Counted from the stretch's first letter, positions 1 through 7,917 are shown. The stretch is DNA of 43,023 nucleotides from a bacterium (GCA_020631605.1 JAHDGZ010000008.1:1-43023), one strand, 5' to 3'. The notes: generated by a model not told the origin, from the sequence alone. Made by a program: numbers and translations.

Positions 1-20
1 TTCTTTTTCCTAGTTAGGCT

Positions 21-389
21 TTAGCGGCCACTTAGGTAAGCTTGTGGTCCCAACCAAGGTTTGCCATAGTGTAGAAATGCACCTTGTTGGATAATAAGTC
101 GTACTCTGTCTTCTTGGACGAAAAAGATGTGAGTGAAATCTTTTTTCCTCCGGTTCAAGGCTGTAAGCAATACCGTCTTATCAAACTTCCTTGCAGATGA
201 ATTGATAGTAATTTTGATAATAAATTCTGGTTTCAGCAACTTATTACCAGTAATGCTCAATCCTTGATTCTTGCAGATTGAAGTGTTCTCTTCTTCTACT
301 GTACTTTCTGTTCCTGAGAAGACTTCTCGTAAAATCTTGAGCAACAATTCTGATGCCAATGGAGTCTTATGCTGAATTCCCATTGACAT
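21..389 (-). CDS. Hypothetical protein, 122 aa
   Basis: I do not recognise this protein. It is a soluble-looking, mixed alpha/beta sequence without signal peptide or membrane segment, with a basic stretch (NRRKKDF) near residue 80. It starts at an ATG that shares one base with the TAA of the gene upstream (TAATG overlap), so the two are almost certainly translated as one unit. It ends in TAA. All eight glycines use GGN codons; UGA is absent, unlike most genes further along. No neighbour gives a clue to function. Confidence 0.7.
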   Translation of the reverse strand: MSMGIQHKTPLASELLLKILREVFSGTESTVEEENTSICKNQGLSITGNKLLKPEFIIKITINSSARKFDKTVLLTALNRRKKDFTHIFFVQEDRVRLIIQQGAFLHYGKPWLGPQAYLSGR

Positions 390-742
390 TACTTAATCAG
401 AATTTTATCTGGCATGACTTTCGTACCAACAGTATGTTTCAAGACCAGAGTATCTTTTGCTTTTAGCACTTTTTGAAAAGTCTCTGTCATGTTTTCAACT
501 GCCTTTGTCGTCATATTCACTAAATCAGCTGATGTTCCGTTTTTGAATGGCAAACGAATTTCAAATCGATCAACTGCAGTCTGTTTATCTGCATCAAATC
601 CCACAAACTTTGTTACTCCTGGCACAACTAAGTGACCACTTGGAGTCAAAGAGTTTGGATCTACAGAATGTAATACTTGTTTTAATAAGCCGTTAAGCTG
701 TTTTTTTCTTCTTTTTCCTTTCGTAAGGGCATGGTCTTCCAT
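389..742 (-). CDS. Hypothetical basic protein, 117 aa
   Basis: Not recognised. The N-terminus is strongly basic (KGKRRKKQ at residues 8-15), which would suit nucleic-acid binding, followed by a beta-rich middle (residues 38-66) and a helical then beta C-terminus. The ATG at 742 is the only good start: an in-frame TAG lies about 13 codons upstream. It is first in a two-gene unit, overlapping the start of the next gene by one base. No UGA glycine codons are present. It could be a small DNA- or RNA-binding protein, but that rests only on charge. Confidence 0.7.
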   Translation of the reverse strand: MEDHALTKGKRRKKQLNGLLKQVLHSVDPNSLTPSGHLVVPGVTKFVGFDADKQTAVDRFEIRLPFKNGTSADLVNMTTKAVENMTETFQKVLKAKDTLVLKHTVGTKVMPDKILIK

Positions 743-922
743 GGTGTTATTCAGTTTTAATATATTGTAATTGCTGTCCTAGTTGCGCAGAGAGGACTGC
801 TTTTCATTTTTCTCTATCTATTTCTATTAAATAGCCCGCAACTATTGACATTCTAACATATCTATATTTTAAATCAAGAGGAAGAGATTGAAGTAGCTGT
901 TGTCACTAAGTTACAACACATA

Positions 923-950
923 TTGACTTAATCTTTTTCTTATTTATTAT
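923..950 (+). promoter_or_regulatory. Predicted sigma-70 promoter
   Basis: TTGACT at 923-928, a 16-nt spacer and TATTAT at 945-950, ending 26 nt before the ATG of the membrane protein at 977. The rest of the 234-bp divergent gap (743-976) holds nothing else I can name. Confidence 0.5.
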
Positions 951-976
951 CAAAACCTAAACCAAACTGCTTCATT

Positions 977-1390
977 ATGAATTTAACAAACGCAATTATT
1001 GTTGCTTTGTTGTTCGCTACGTGGCCATTGTTGTTAGGTAAACATGAATTACCTAAGCCATATCCCATGATTATTGTTATGGTGATCACATTAGCTCCTT
1101 ACTTCTTTCAGGAATTTACTCCTATCAATGAGTTTAAGGTTCCAATTGCTACGGTGATCCTCATATCAATCATGGCTGGGATGTGCAACTCTGTTGGTCT
1201 GGTTATGTACAGTCAGTTTTTCGGCAAAGATAACGCAAAAATATTGATTGTAACCACTACATCACTCATACCAGTCTTTGCGATGATCGTAGGATCTATC
1301 ATGGAAAAACAATTCCCTACTATGAGAGAATGCGTTGGTGTGACTCTTGTAATGATAGGCATATGGATTATGGCTAGTGAACAGCAGTAA
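977..1390 (+). CDS. Half-size DMT/EamA-type membrane protein, 137 aa
   Basis: A four-helix integral membrane protein. Hydrophobic segments lie near residues 3-20, 28-46, 55-75 and 88-108, with a fifth at 115-134 that pairs with the fourth. The C-terminal half (a segment with Pro in the middle of a helix, then ME near 108-109, then a V/I-G-rich last helix) matches the EamA half of the drug/metabolite transporter superfamily; full-size members carry two such halves, so this would act as a homo- or heterodimer like small DMT proteins. The substrate cannot be read. It has its own promoter and a hairpin just after the stop, so it is probably monocistronic. All seven glycines are GGN codons. Confidence 0.65.
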   Translation: MNLTNAIIVALLFATWPLLLGKHELPKPYPMIIVMVITLAPYFFQEFTPINEFKVPIATVILISIMAGMCNSVGLVMYSQFFGKDNAKILIVTTTSLIPVFAMIVGSIMEKQFPTMRECVGVTLVMIGIWIMASEQQ

Positions 1391-1393
1391 GAT

Positions 1394-1421
1394 GGGACGG
1401 AATGTATTGCACTTCCGTCTC
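1394..1421 (+). terminator. Hairpin after the membrane-protein gene
   Basis: GGGACGGAA (1394-1402) pairs with TTCCGTCTC (1413-1421) with one G-U wobble, a few bases after the TAA at 1388-1390. The following tract (TTCTC) is a weak U-run, so termination may be inefficient. It also separates this gene from the convergent sigma-like gene. Confidence 0.5.
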
Positions 1422-1438
1422 TTCTCATATACAGAAAA

Positions 1439-3580
1439 TTATTCTCTCCTACTAAACTCTTGTATCAGATCATTGTCACTATGATGCTTTTGAAGGTAGA
1501 TCTTGAGTGTCTCTTTTGCACGTTTGAGTCTCATTTTTACTGCTGACTCGGTGATATCATACTCTTCTGCTATTTCCAGAATACTCTTGCCTCTTTGTTG
1601 CAGCACAAAAACGGTTTTCAGCTTTGCTGGTAGCTGTTTGATAGCATGCTTCAATATACCTGCTAGGCTTGTTATCTGTGTCTCTCCATAGTGAATATCA
1701 TGCTCTTGTTCAGTGTACAAGTCATTTTTTGTTCCGTATACTTCATCAATATCTACTGTGTTTATCTTCTGCTGTTTGATAGTCGATAAAAAATAGTTTT
1801 TCAATGCTCTAAACAAATAACTACGAAGTGTTGCAGTCGCTTTGTATCATGTCCAACGATAGAGTCAGTAACTATTCTTGCCAGCAATATTTGCAAAAAA
1901 ATCATGCAACAGATCCTCAGCTTTGTTCTTATCAAACTTACAATATTTCATCGCTCCTCTCATATAGTAGTCATAGTTTTCTTTGTTCTGGAGATGACGA
2001 TCAAAATCTGCTTTTCCAAACAGTCGATCTGCCGATCCTTGTCAATTTTTGACTGTCGCAAGCAATATATCTTTGACACTATCACTATCTCCGAGTATTT
2101 GTGAAAACACTAGCTGAGACTGAGTAATGCGATTTACAAAATTGAGTAAGAGTAAATACAGTGTCTTGTCATCTAAGTAAGTACTAATATGTTTTCACCA
2201 CACCTTGAGTGGCATATTCTTTACCGCTGATCTAACAAAATTAAGATCTTTGTTCTCCAACATCTCTACTACTCTCTCTGAGTTCATCTCCTGCTGGGCA
2301 TCATCAAATGAAAGAATATGTCTCACAAAAAAATCTGGATACAATCGAATACCAAACCTGATGTATTGGTCTAATCCATTTTTTTTCCCAATACTCTTAC
2401 CTAGAATCAATCATCCATAAAGCCTTATCTGGGAGAGCGACTTTTCTGATCACCTCGCGAGAAACTTGATAAATCAGTTTCTATGCGGTGTATCTGGCAC
2501 TGCTAGACTTCTATACTCCTCTAGGAGATAATCTACGACATCTGATTCCATCTCCTGATTCAATGCTGCTCTTATCTGATTGAAGACAGGTATCACTTTC
2601 TTGTTTGAGAGATTCTGTTTGAATACTTGGGCAATTGGAGTACCTTGATTTGATGCCTTTTGACATAATAAAAAAATCTCTTTCTCTAGATCCCATCATA
2701 ACTTCTTAGCTATTGCTTCTCTATGTTTGAAAGACAAGTAGGTGTCATCAGTTTCTAGCATCATTTTGAGTCCTCATCGCTTGTGTCAGCTATACTTGAT
2801 GGTATCTTGATGTGCATTCATCAGTTCCAAAGCACTGGTGATTCAGATTTTTTCAAATTCATTTCTGTAGTCTTCCTCCAAACTCCACCCTAATGCTTGA
2901 GCAAACTTATAGACCTGGCTTCTCTTCAGCCTTGTTTCTGTTCTCACCACATAATTGACTATCGCAGAGCCAAATTGTTGTAGGATGTTTGCATTTCACA
3001 ACTCCAAAAGATCTGTACAAGATGTTACTCATCACTCTTTCAACAATTCTCTAATATCCTCTAGATAATCTCGTCAGAGAGCATAGCCAATCTCTTTGAG
3101 GTCATCTACGCTAATTTCACGACAATAGTAACCTAGCAAAGCTGAGACATAGGGAGATGGAAGCTGTCTCGCTTTTCTAGTTCATAGTCTCATAAGCTCG
3201 AGACCATTGGTGACTCAGAGACCTTGCAGTTGGGATCTAATCACATCAGGAGCTTCTGGCGCAAGAGCTTCTCTCTTGTTACGTAAGATTTCCTGGTTGT
3301 GTTCAGCCTTGATGTTTTTGATTAGCTCAAAGCGAAGACTAGATAGATGCTCACTACTCTCTTCTGTATCGGTCAATGACATTGAAAATAGTTTTGCTAT
3401 CTCTATCTCCTTTCTCTTTCTTTTGTATCTGGAGCGCTTGAACTGATAATAATCACTAACAGTAGCAAAAAATGACAACATCTCATACTGCTCACCCGCA
3501 TAGGTCAGCTCTCCTTGTGACTCCAGATTTGAGATTGTAGGATCTGATTCTTTCTTTGCTAAAACATAGGTATTTTTCAT
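1439..3580 (-). CDS. Sigma-70-like factor fused to N-terminal 62-aa repeats, 713 aa
   Basis: Read with UGA as Gly this is one open frame of 713 codons with 17 in-frame UGAs; under the standard code it shatters into pieces. The C-terminal ~190 residues look like an ECF-type sigma factor: a region-2 core around AEDLLHDFFANI (residues 554-565), followed by an aromatic W-containing helix and LRSYLFRALKNY (about 584-595), then a region-4 helix-turn-helix (about 638-698) with LPAKLKTVFVLQQRGKSILE and ITESAVKMRLKRAKE. Upstream, residues about 120-300 hold tandem units with a period of exactly 62 residues (GVT at 123-125, GVT at 185-187, GIT at 247-249), each followed by a hydrophobic DL/EL helix; the unit LG-W/R-xxLE precedes each. 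Residues 300-520 are helical and unassigned. ECF factors are normally near 200 residues, so the long N-terminus is the odd part. It may sense a signal or hold the sigma module inactive. Confidence 0.75.
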
Positions 3581-3720
3581 CTATTGACATTCTACTAAAC
3601 AAACGTATTTGTGTTTTTACTTACCAGAAAATCAACGCAACAAATGACTTATGTGTTGTCAAAAAATACTAACAAAAAAATCTCAATCTCTCAATCAATT
3701 TACTATTTTTTTAATCAAAA

Positions 3721-3770
3721 AATCTCACAACGAGATCCCGTTGCGAGATTATAGAATCAACACAACGGGT
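3721..3770 (-). terminator. Terminator repeat, copy 1 (overlapping palindromes)
   Basis: On the minus strand a 10-bp stem (3721-3730 with 3741-3750, one G-U) is followed by a run of U, the form of an intrinsic terminator, 55 nt after the stop at 3826. A second possible stem, CCCGTTG (3737-3743) with CAACGGG (3763-3769), shares bases with the first, so only one can form at a time. Copies 2 and 3 lie at 4506 and 5268; this copy is the most diverged. The rest of the gap 3581-3825 is AT-rich with no other feature seen. Confidence 0.65.
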
Positions 3771-3825
3771 TTATATCGCTGTATCGATTTTTTGTTGTCT
3801 GGCTGATGACTTACCTTGTTTCTTA

Positions 3826-4395
3826 TTACAAAGCTGTCATTTTGAAACAATTTTTCCTACCTGCTTCAGCTAGGTACTTTGCATGTGGTGTATAGCCAAG
3901 TGTATCAACTCTCAGCTCCTTTACCTCTCCTCTATAATTTTTCATCTTTACTATATAGTGAGGTTTTGGAAAAGCTTTTGATGAAATAGACTTTGCCGGA
4001 ATCTGATTAGACGTTGGGAACCAAATGACTAACTTGTTCTCTCGACCAAAACCTCTTTCTTCACAAAGTGTATAAAGGCCTCCATGGTGCATAGATCTAA
4101 TTCTTAACTCATCAGTTTTTCCTCTTTCTTTTACTTCTTTCTTGATAGAGTTATACTTCTTCTTTTCCATCACTACCTTGTACATTACTCTTTCTACAGT
4201 AGTGGATGATGTTGGCTCTACTCTAAAAGTAGCTACGGTGACGTATTGTCCCTGTTCAGAAATGAACTCATTTCCTACATACTTTACTTTCAAATAGTCT
4301 TCATGTAATTCCTGATTGCACGAAGTCAGTCCACATGTTAAGATTAGTACGCAAGCTGCCAAAAGGCTCACTCGACTTGTTTTTTTAAATACCAT
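3826..4395 (-). CDS. Putative lipoprotein, 189 aa
   Basis: The N-terminus has the form of a lipoprotein signal peptide: basic residues (FKKTSR, 3-8), a hydrophobic stretch to residue 22, and the lipobox LTSC with Cys26 as the predicted lipidated residue. The mature part is charged, beta-rich and not recognised. It is the third and last of three gene cassettes on this strand, each with its own TTGACA promoter and terminator repeat. All 11 glycine codons are GGN with no UGA, which contrasts with the adjacent sigma-like gene (17 UGAs). Likely anchored in the cytoplasmic membrane facing outward. Function unknown. Confidence 0.75.
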   Translation of the reverse strand: MVFKKTSRVSLLAACVLILTCGLTSCNQELHEDYLKVKYVGNEFISEQGQYVTVATFRVEPTSSTTVERVMYKVVMEKKKYNSIKKEVKERGKTDELRIRSMHHGGLYTLCEERGFGRENKLVIWFPTSNQIPAKSISSKAFPKPHYIVKMKNYRGEVKELRVDTLGYTPHAKYLAEAGRKNCFKMTAL

Positions 4396-4450
4396 ATTCT
4401 GTTTGTTGTTTTTTTAGTTATTTTTTAATTAGCATTTTTTTTATCAATTT

Positions 4451-4478
4451 TTTATACCTTATTTCTTCTTTATGTCAA
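4451..4478 (-). promoter_or_regulatory. Predicted promoter of the lipoprotein gene
   Basis: On the minus strand TTGACA (4478-4473), a 16-nt spacer and TATAAA (4456-4451). The -35 box starts 28 nt from the edge of terminator copy 2, the same distance as in the next cassette. Confidence 0.6.
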
Positions 4479-4505
4479 CCCATTAGGTTTTTCTCTTTAT
4501 TGAAA

Positions 4506-4556
4506 AATCTCACAAGGAGATCCCGTTGTGAGATTTGATAACCAGCACAACGGGAT
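4506..4556 (-). terminator. Terminator repeat, copy 2 (overlapping palindromes)
   Basis: Two perfect, mutually exclusive stems overlap. AATCTCACAA (4506-4515) with TTGTGAGATT (4526-4535), followed on the minus strand by a U-run, is an intrinsic terminator. ATCCCGTTGTG (4520-4530) with CACAACGGGAT (4546-4556) is an 11-bp alternative that uses part of the terminator stem. It lies 21 nt after the stop codon at 4578. Confidence 0.7.
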
Positions 4557-4577
4557 ATGTTTCCATTGTGATAGGCA

Positions 4578-5186
4578 TTACAGAGACTCAAATTTTTCTA
4601 CAAATGGTCTTTTGTTTTTTTGAAACTCTACTTCTGTGTGATCTTGTAATTCATTCCTGACTAACACATAGATCTGATCTTTATCAGGTTTGCGATCATA
4701 GGTTTGTACTTGAATAGTTTCACCTGTAAATGAGACAAAGTCTGCATAGTACGGTATTCTTTTAGACAAAACACTACCTGTACCAGTAATTCTACCATTC
4801 TTGATTTTACCTAACATGATCTGATCCCAAGTCACTATACCACTTGCTTTTACTCTTGTATAGAAGTTTCGATAGCCTGTGTTGCTGATACGTAACGATC
4901 CAGTTTTACTCAAAGGGTACTCATCCTTTGGAACTATGACTCTAATCTCTGGTACATCAACCGATGTTCCTTCTTTCTTAAATCCTTGTACGAGTACAAA
5001 AGCGTTGTTCTCTGACAACTTTTTCTGTTGAGCATTGATGTATCCTCTTTCTTGATTGCTTGGTACATTCAAGACAACCAACAATATTAACATTACGCCA
5101 ACTGCACAGAGTCCAGCTAGATAAAAACTTAACTTTGAGGCATACTTGTAATTACCAACTGCATTGTTTTTTTCTTGTGTTTCCAT
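4578..5186 (-). CDS. Membrane-anchored hypothetical protein, 202 aa
   Basis: A short cytoplasmic N-terminus (residues 1-18) is followed by one strong hydrophobic helix at about residues 20-42 (YLAGLCAVGVMLILLVVLNV), then an external, largely beta-strand domain of about 155 residues. No signal peptidase site is evident, so it should stay attached as a type II anchored protein. I do not recognise the domain. It is the middle of three cassettes with matching promoter and terminator. None of its 14 glycines uses UGA. Confidence 0.7.
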   Translation of the reverse strand: METQEKNNAVGNYKYASKLSFYLAGLCAVGVMLILLVVLNVPSNQERGYINAQQKKLSENNAFVLVQGFKKEGTSVDVPEIRVIVPKDEYPLSKTGSLRISNTGYRNFYTRVKASGIVTWDQIMLGKIKNGRITGTGSVLSKRIPYYADFVSFTGETIQVQTYDRKPDKDQIYVLVRNELQDHTEVEFQKNKRPFVEKFESL

Positions 5187-5212
5187 TCCTATTTTTATTT
5201 GCGTGAGCCCAT

Positions 5213-5240
5213 TTTATATATATTTCTTTCTTTTTGTCAA
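5213..5240 (-). promoter_or_regulatory. Predicted promoter of the anchored-protein gene
   Basis: On the minus strand TTGACA (5240-5235), 16-nt spacer, TATAAA (5218-5213). It begins 28 nt beyond terminator copy 3, repeating the arrangement at 4451-4506. Confidence 0.6.
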
Positions 5241-5267
5241 CTACTATATGATTTTCTTTTATTTAAA

Positions 5268-5318
5268 AATCTCACAAGGAGATCCCGTTGTGAGATTAGA
5301 TAACCAACACAACGGGAT
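5268..5318 (-). terminator. Terminator repeat, copy 3 (overlapping palindromes)
   Basis: Nearly the same sequence as copy 2. The terminator stem is 5268-5277 with 5288-5297, with a U-run on the minus strand; the alternative 11-bp stem is 5282-5292 with 5308-5318. It follows the small gene ending at 5365 by 46 nt. Confidence 0.7.
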
Positions 5319-5364
5319 ATACTTCCATGGTGAAGGTATTCTGTTCTTTCGTAGCTTTACTATC

Positions 5365-5508
5365 CTAAAAGATAGCACCACTAATAAACCAGTTTTTCAA
5401 TGCAATTGTGAACCATACTAGCAACAATGAACAGAAAGTTGGCTCTAATTGTTTTCTTTCGTCAAGATCTTCTTGAGTTGTTTCTTGTTGTCTTTCCATA
5501 CTACTCAT
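5365..5508 (-). CDS. Small single-span membrane protein, 47 aa
   Basis: A 47-codon frame from ATG 5508 to TAG 5365: a charged N-terminus rich in Gln and Glu (residues 1-22), then a hydrophobic helix (about 25-46, with FCSLLLVWFTIAL). It was accepted as a gene because it sits between a good promoter (5538-5565) and terminator copy 3, exactly as the two larger cassette genes do. A second ATG three codons in is possible. Function unknown; it may be a small membrane regulator or toxin-like peptide, but nothing in the sequence decides this. Confidence 0.55.
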   Translation of the reverse strand: MSSMERQQETTQEDLDERKQLEPTFCSLLLVWFTIALKNWFISGAIF

Positions 5509-5537
5509 TATTTTGATTTTTTTGATTTTGAATTTTT

Positions 5538-5565
5538 CTTATATATTTTTAGATGATATTGTCAA
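5538..5565 (-). promoter_or_regulatory. Predicted promoter of the 47-aa gene
   Basis: On the minus strand TTGACA (5565-5560), 16-nt spacer, TATAAG (5543-5538). This is the third promoter of the same architecture in 1.1 kb. Confidence 0.55.
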
Positions 5566-5588
5566 CCATTCTTGTTTTGGGTTAGTTT

Positions 5589-5694
5589 AAGTTTCTCTTA
5601 AGGTGATTAGTTATCATCCTCCTTGCTCGATCAGCAGTCGCTTTCGCAGGGTACAGTACTCACTCGACTACTTCTTACCCTGTTAGAGCTATAT
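5589..5694. repeat. Tandem non-coding element, copy 1
   Basis: A roughly 105-nt element repeated 140 bp downstream at 5729. The most conserved part is a 34-nt block (5651-5684) identical in both copies; the first 16 bases and a CTCCTTGCTC segment are also shared. In this copy CAGGGTA and TACCCTG (about 5648-5682) can form the base of a hairpin. No reading frame is conserved between the copies. Confidence 0.65.
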
Positions 5695-5728
5695 TATAAG
5701 ACTATCTATAGTGACTAGACAAGAGATT

Positions 5729-5838
5729 AAGTTTCTCTTAAGGTACATAACTATACTCCTCCTTGCTCATCAGCAGTTACCTCTTGCGGAGTACAGTACT
5801 CACTCGACTACTTCTTACCCTGTTGGAACTATAATACT
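5729..5838. repeat. Tandem non-coding element, copy 2
   Basis: Second copy, offset by 140 bp; the identical 34-nt block is at 5791-5824. It is followed at once by TATAAT (5830-5835), 45 nt before the ATG at 5881, and copy 1 has a similar CTATATTAT at the same place. The element may therefore be a duplicated promoter/operator or 5' leader module. No clear -35 box lies at the usual distance, so recognition might need an activator bound to the conserved block. Confidence 0.6.
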
Positions 5839-5880
5839 GTATAGATGAATTCAACCCTTTATTCTTTGTTACTTACTATT

Positions 5881-6612
5881 ATGAATACTTTACAAAAATC
5901 GTTGATTATAGCTGCAGGTGCAGTGTTATGAGGTTCTGTTATGGGAACTATGTATGCATTTCCTTCAGCAGAAAAGACTGAAGTTAGATCAGCTATAGAA
6001 GCTAGTGACTACTCTCTTCTTTCTGACGAATCACAAACTAAAATTTCTGAAGAGAAATTTGAACAAATGATAGAAAGAAAAGCTACACATCAAGCAGTAA
6101 GAGATGCTATAGATGCTGGAGACTACTCTCTCGTACCAACAGCTGCACAAGAAAAAATTTCTGAAGAGAAATTTAATGAGATGCTGGAACGCAACGCACA
6201 AAAAGATGCTGTACAATCAGCTATAGAAGCTGGTGACTACGAAGCATTTAAAAATGCTGCTGGAGATAAGAAGCTGGAAAAAGTTTCTACCGAAGAAGAA
6301 TTTAATGCGCTTGTAGAGAGAAAACAAACTCTAGACGTATTGAAAGAGAAAATGGAGGTTGCAGTCCAGAACAATGACTTCGCAAGCTTCCAAAGTATCA
6401 TCTCTGAAAAACAAGAGACTATGGAATCTTTCAGATCTGATGATAGATCTAACAAAAAAGTAAGAACTGAGCCTACTACTGAACAACTTCAAGAAAGATT
6501 TGATAGTGCTGTTCAATACTATGCTGAAAATGGTGAACTACCTCAAAAACGCAACAAATGAAAAAAAGGTAAAAGAGGTCAAAACCAAGGATTTGGTTGA
6601 AATAGAAAGTAG
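5881..6612 (+). CDS. Exported repeat protein with Gly/Asn/Lys-rich tail, 243 aa
   Basis: The gene starts at ATG 5881; one UGA lies in the signal segment and two in the tail, which a standard-code reading would cut off. Residues 5-29 form a hydrophobic signal/anchor. Residues about 34-165 hold three copies of a 40-odd residue unit of the form AI(E/D)AGDY followed by ISEEKF and an (M/L)(I/L)ER helix; the third copy is diverged (STEEEFNALVER). The C-terminus (about 200-243) is basic and low-complexity, rich in Lys, Gly, Gln and Asn. Such AxxAGDY repeats with basic tails occur in CPR exported proteins of unknown role. A strong hairpin terminator follows at 6645. Function unknown; a cell-surface or nucleic-acid-binding role would suit the charge pattern. 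Confidence 0.75.
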
Positions 6613-6644
6613 TCACTGACTACCCTCACATATGCTTACTCATG

Positions 6645-6676
6645 AGACTCTCCACTACAGGAGAGTCTTCTTTTCT
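6645..6676 (+). terminator. Intrinsic terminator
   Basis: AGACTCTCC (6645-6653) pairs perfectly with GGAGAGTCT (6660-6668) around a 6-nt loop, followed by TCTTTTCT. It ends the unit of the repeat protein. Confidence 0.8.
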
Positions 6677-6739
6677 ATTGACTTTTTTCTTTTTTAGTTT
6701 ATTGATAATTCACTATTTTTTGATTCCTTTACTCAATCT

Positions 6740-7912
6740 ATGAATCTACAACAAGCACTAGAATCTCAAGACCTACTGGAATCCGTAGTCAAAAAAATAC
6801 CTGTACTTCATGGAAAATCGCTTCTTGTAGATTTCACATGATTGAAACATGGTCTTTCGAAAGCTTTTGAGCCACAGATCGCAGAACAGCTATTCACTTA
6901 CCATGCTGGTTATGATTTTCTCAAAGACAAAACTGCTCCTTATGATATCGCACGTATCTTTTTGACGATAGAACCTAAGCTCTACAAAAGCAATACGTTT
7001 GCCCATCTGATCAACCGTTCAAGAGAGAACTATAGTGAGAACCCTCACAATGACTATATGATGGCACTCTACTATTTTACTGCTATGAAAGCTGGTGAGC
7101 TCACTGAACCCCAAGAGTCGCAGATACTAGAACACTTAGAAAAGGCTCTTATGACTATTGAACCTCATGATCAAGATAGCGTCAACAAAATTTTGCCTAT
7201 TGATCAAAGCCTATGTGTGTGTCGTTGCTATGCATTGATGGGAGACTATTATTTTGAAAAGCAAGATCGAAAACAAGCTGCAGGTGCATACTGACTTGCC
7301 CTGAGCACACAACATACCAGTACTATTGATAAAAACCGAGAAGAGTCGGAGAAATGGATGTATTTTGAAGGTATGTCGCAGCGATACGCAGGAGATCACA
7401 ATGAGGCTTTTGCAGCTATGAATACGATCATTACTAATATCTGATTTGAAGAGCTCTACGCTATCAATCCTGATGAAGATTTTGAAGATATTGATATCAT
7501 TGATAGTGTGGCCCACAACTTGCAGGCTATCATGATTTGTTTAGATTGTGAAACTGCCAATCTTGAAATTATTGATGAAGAACTATTCAAAATTAGAAAA
7601 TTGATTGATAAATTTGATCTTCCAGAAACACTATCAAATTTATACTATTTTTGTCTTGGACGATACTATGCACTTTCACCTGAAGAATCATGACATGAGT
7701 TTGCTTTAGACTGTTTTCAACACATCCCAGTCTATCCTGAAACTGGCTTAACGAAGGAAATATGGGAACATATCAATTACTATCTACAGACTCGTGAGAT
7801 GAAAGTAGTACCTTGATCAAAAAAAACGGACAGCCTTCCTCCTACTTCTAATACAAACAACTCAGAAGGTAAAATTGTACACATACACAATTACAAGAAG
7901 AATAACAAGTAA
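6740..7912 (+). CDS. Hypothetical helical (TPR-like) protein, 390 aa
   Basis: One frame with several in-frame UGAs, ATG 6740 to TAA 7910-7912. The sequence is rich in amphipathic helices with small residues at turn positions (for example MALYYFTAMKAGE around residue 114, and CRCYALMGDYYFEKQDRKQA near 157-176, a typical TPR unit), so it probably forms a tetratricopeptide-like superhelix for protein binding. There is no signal peptide or membrane segment, so it should be cytoplasmic. The last 30 residues are polar and end in a Lys/Asn-rich stretch. I do not recognise a specific family. Confidence 0.7.
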
Positions 7913-7917
7913 TCTGA

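Noticed and set aside
2511-2699. Open frame on the minus strand inside the sigma-like gene
   Set aside because: It is out of frame with the 713-codon gene, which is continuous through this region; it is a shadow.
3721-5318. The three repeats as integron attC sites or a CRISPR array
   Set aside because: They lack the GTTRRRY/RYYYAAC core, are spaced by 500-800 bp genes rather than short spacers, and each fits a minus-strand terminator with a U-run next to a stop codon.
6031-6516. Minus-strand frames across the AxxAGDY repeat gene
   Set aside because: They follow the repeat pattern of the real plus-strand gene and have Phe/Leu/Ser-rich composition typical of antisense shadows.
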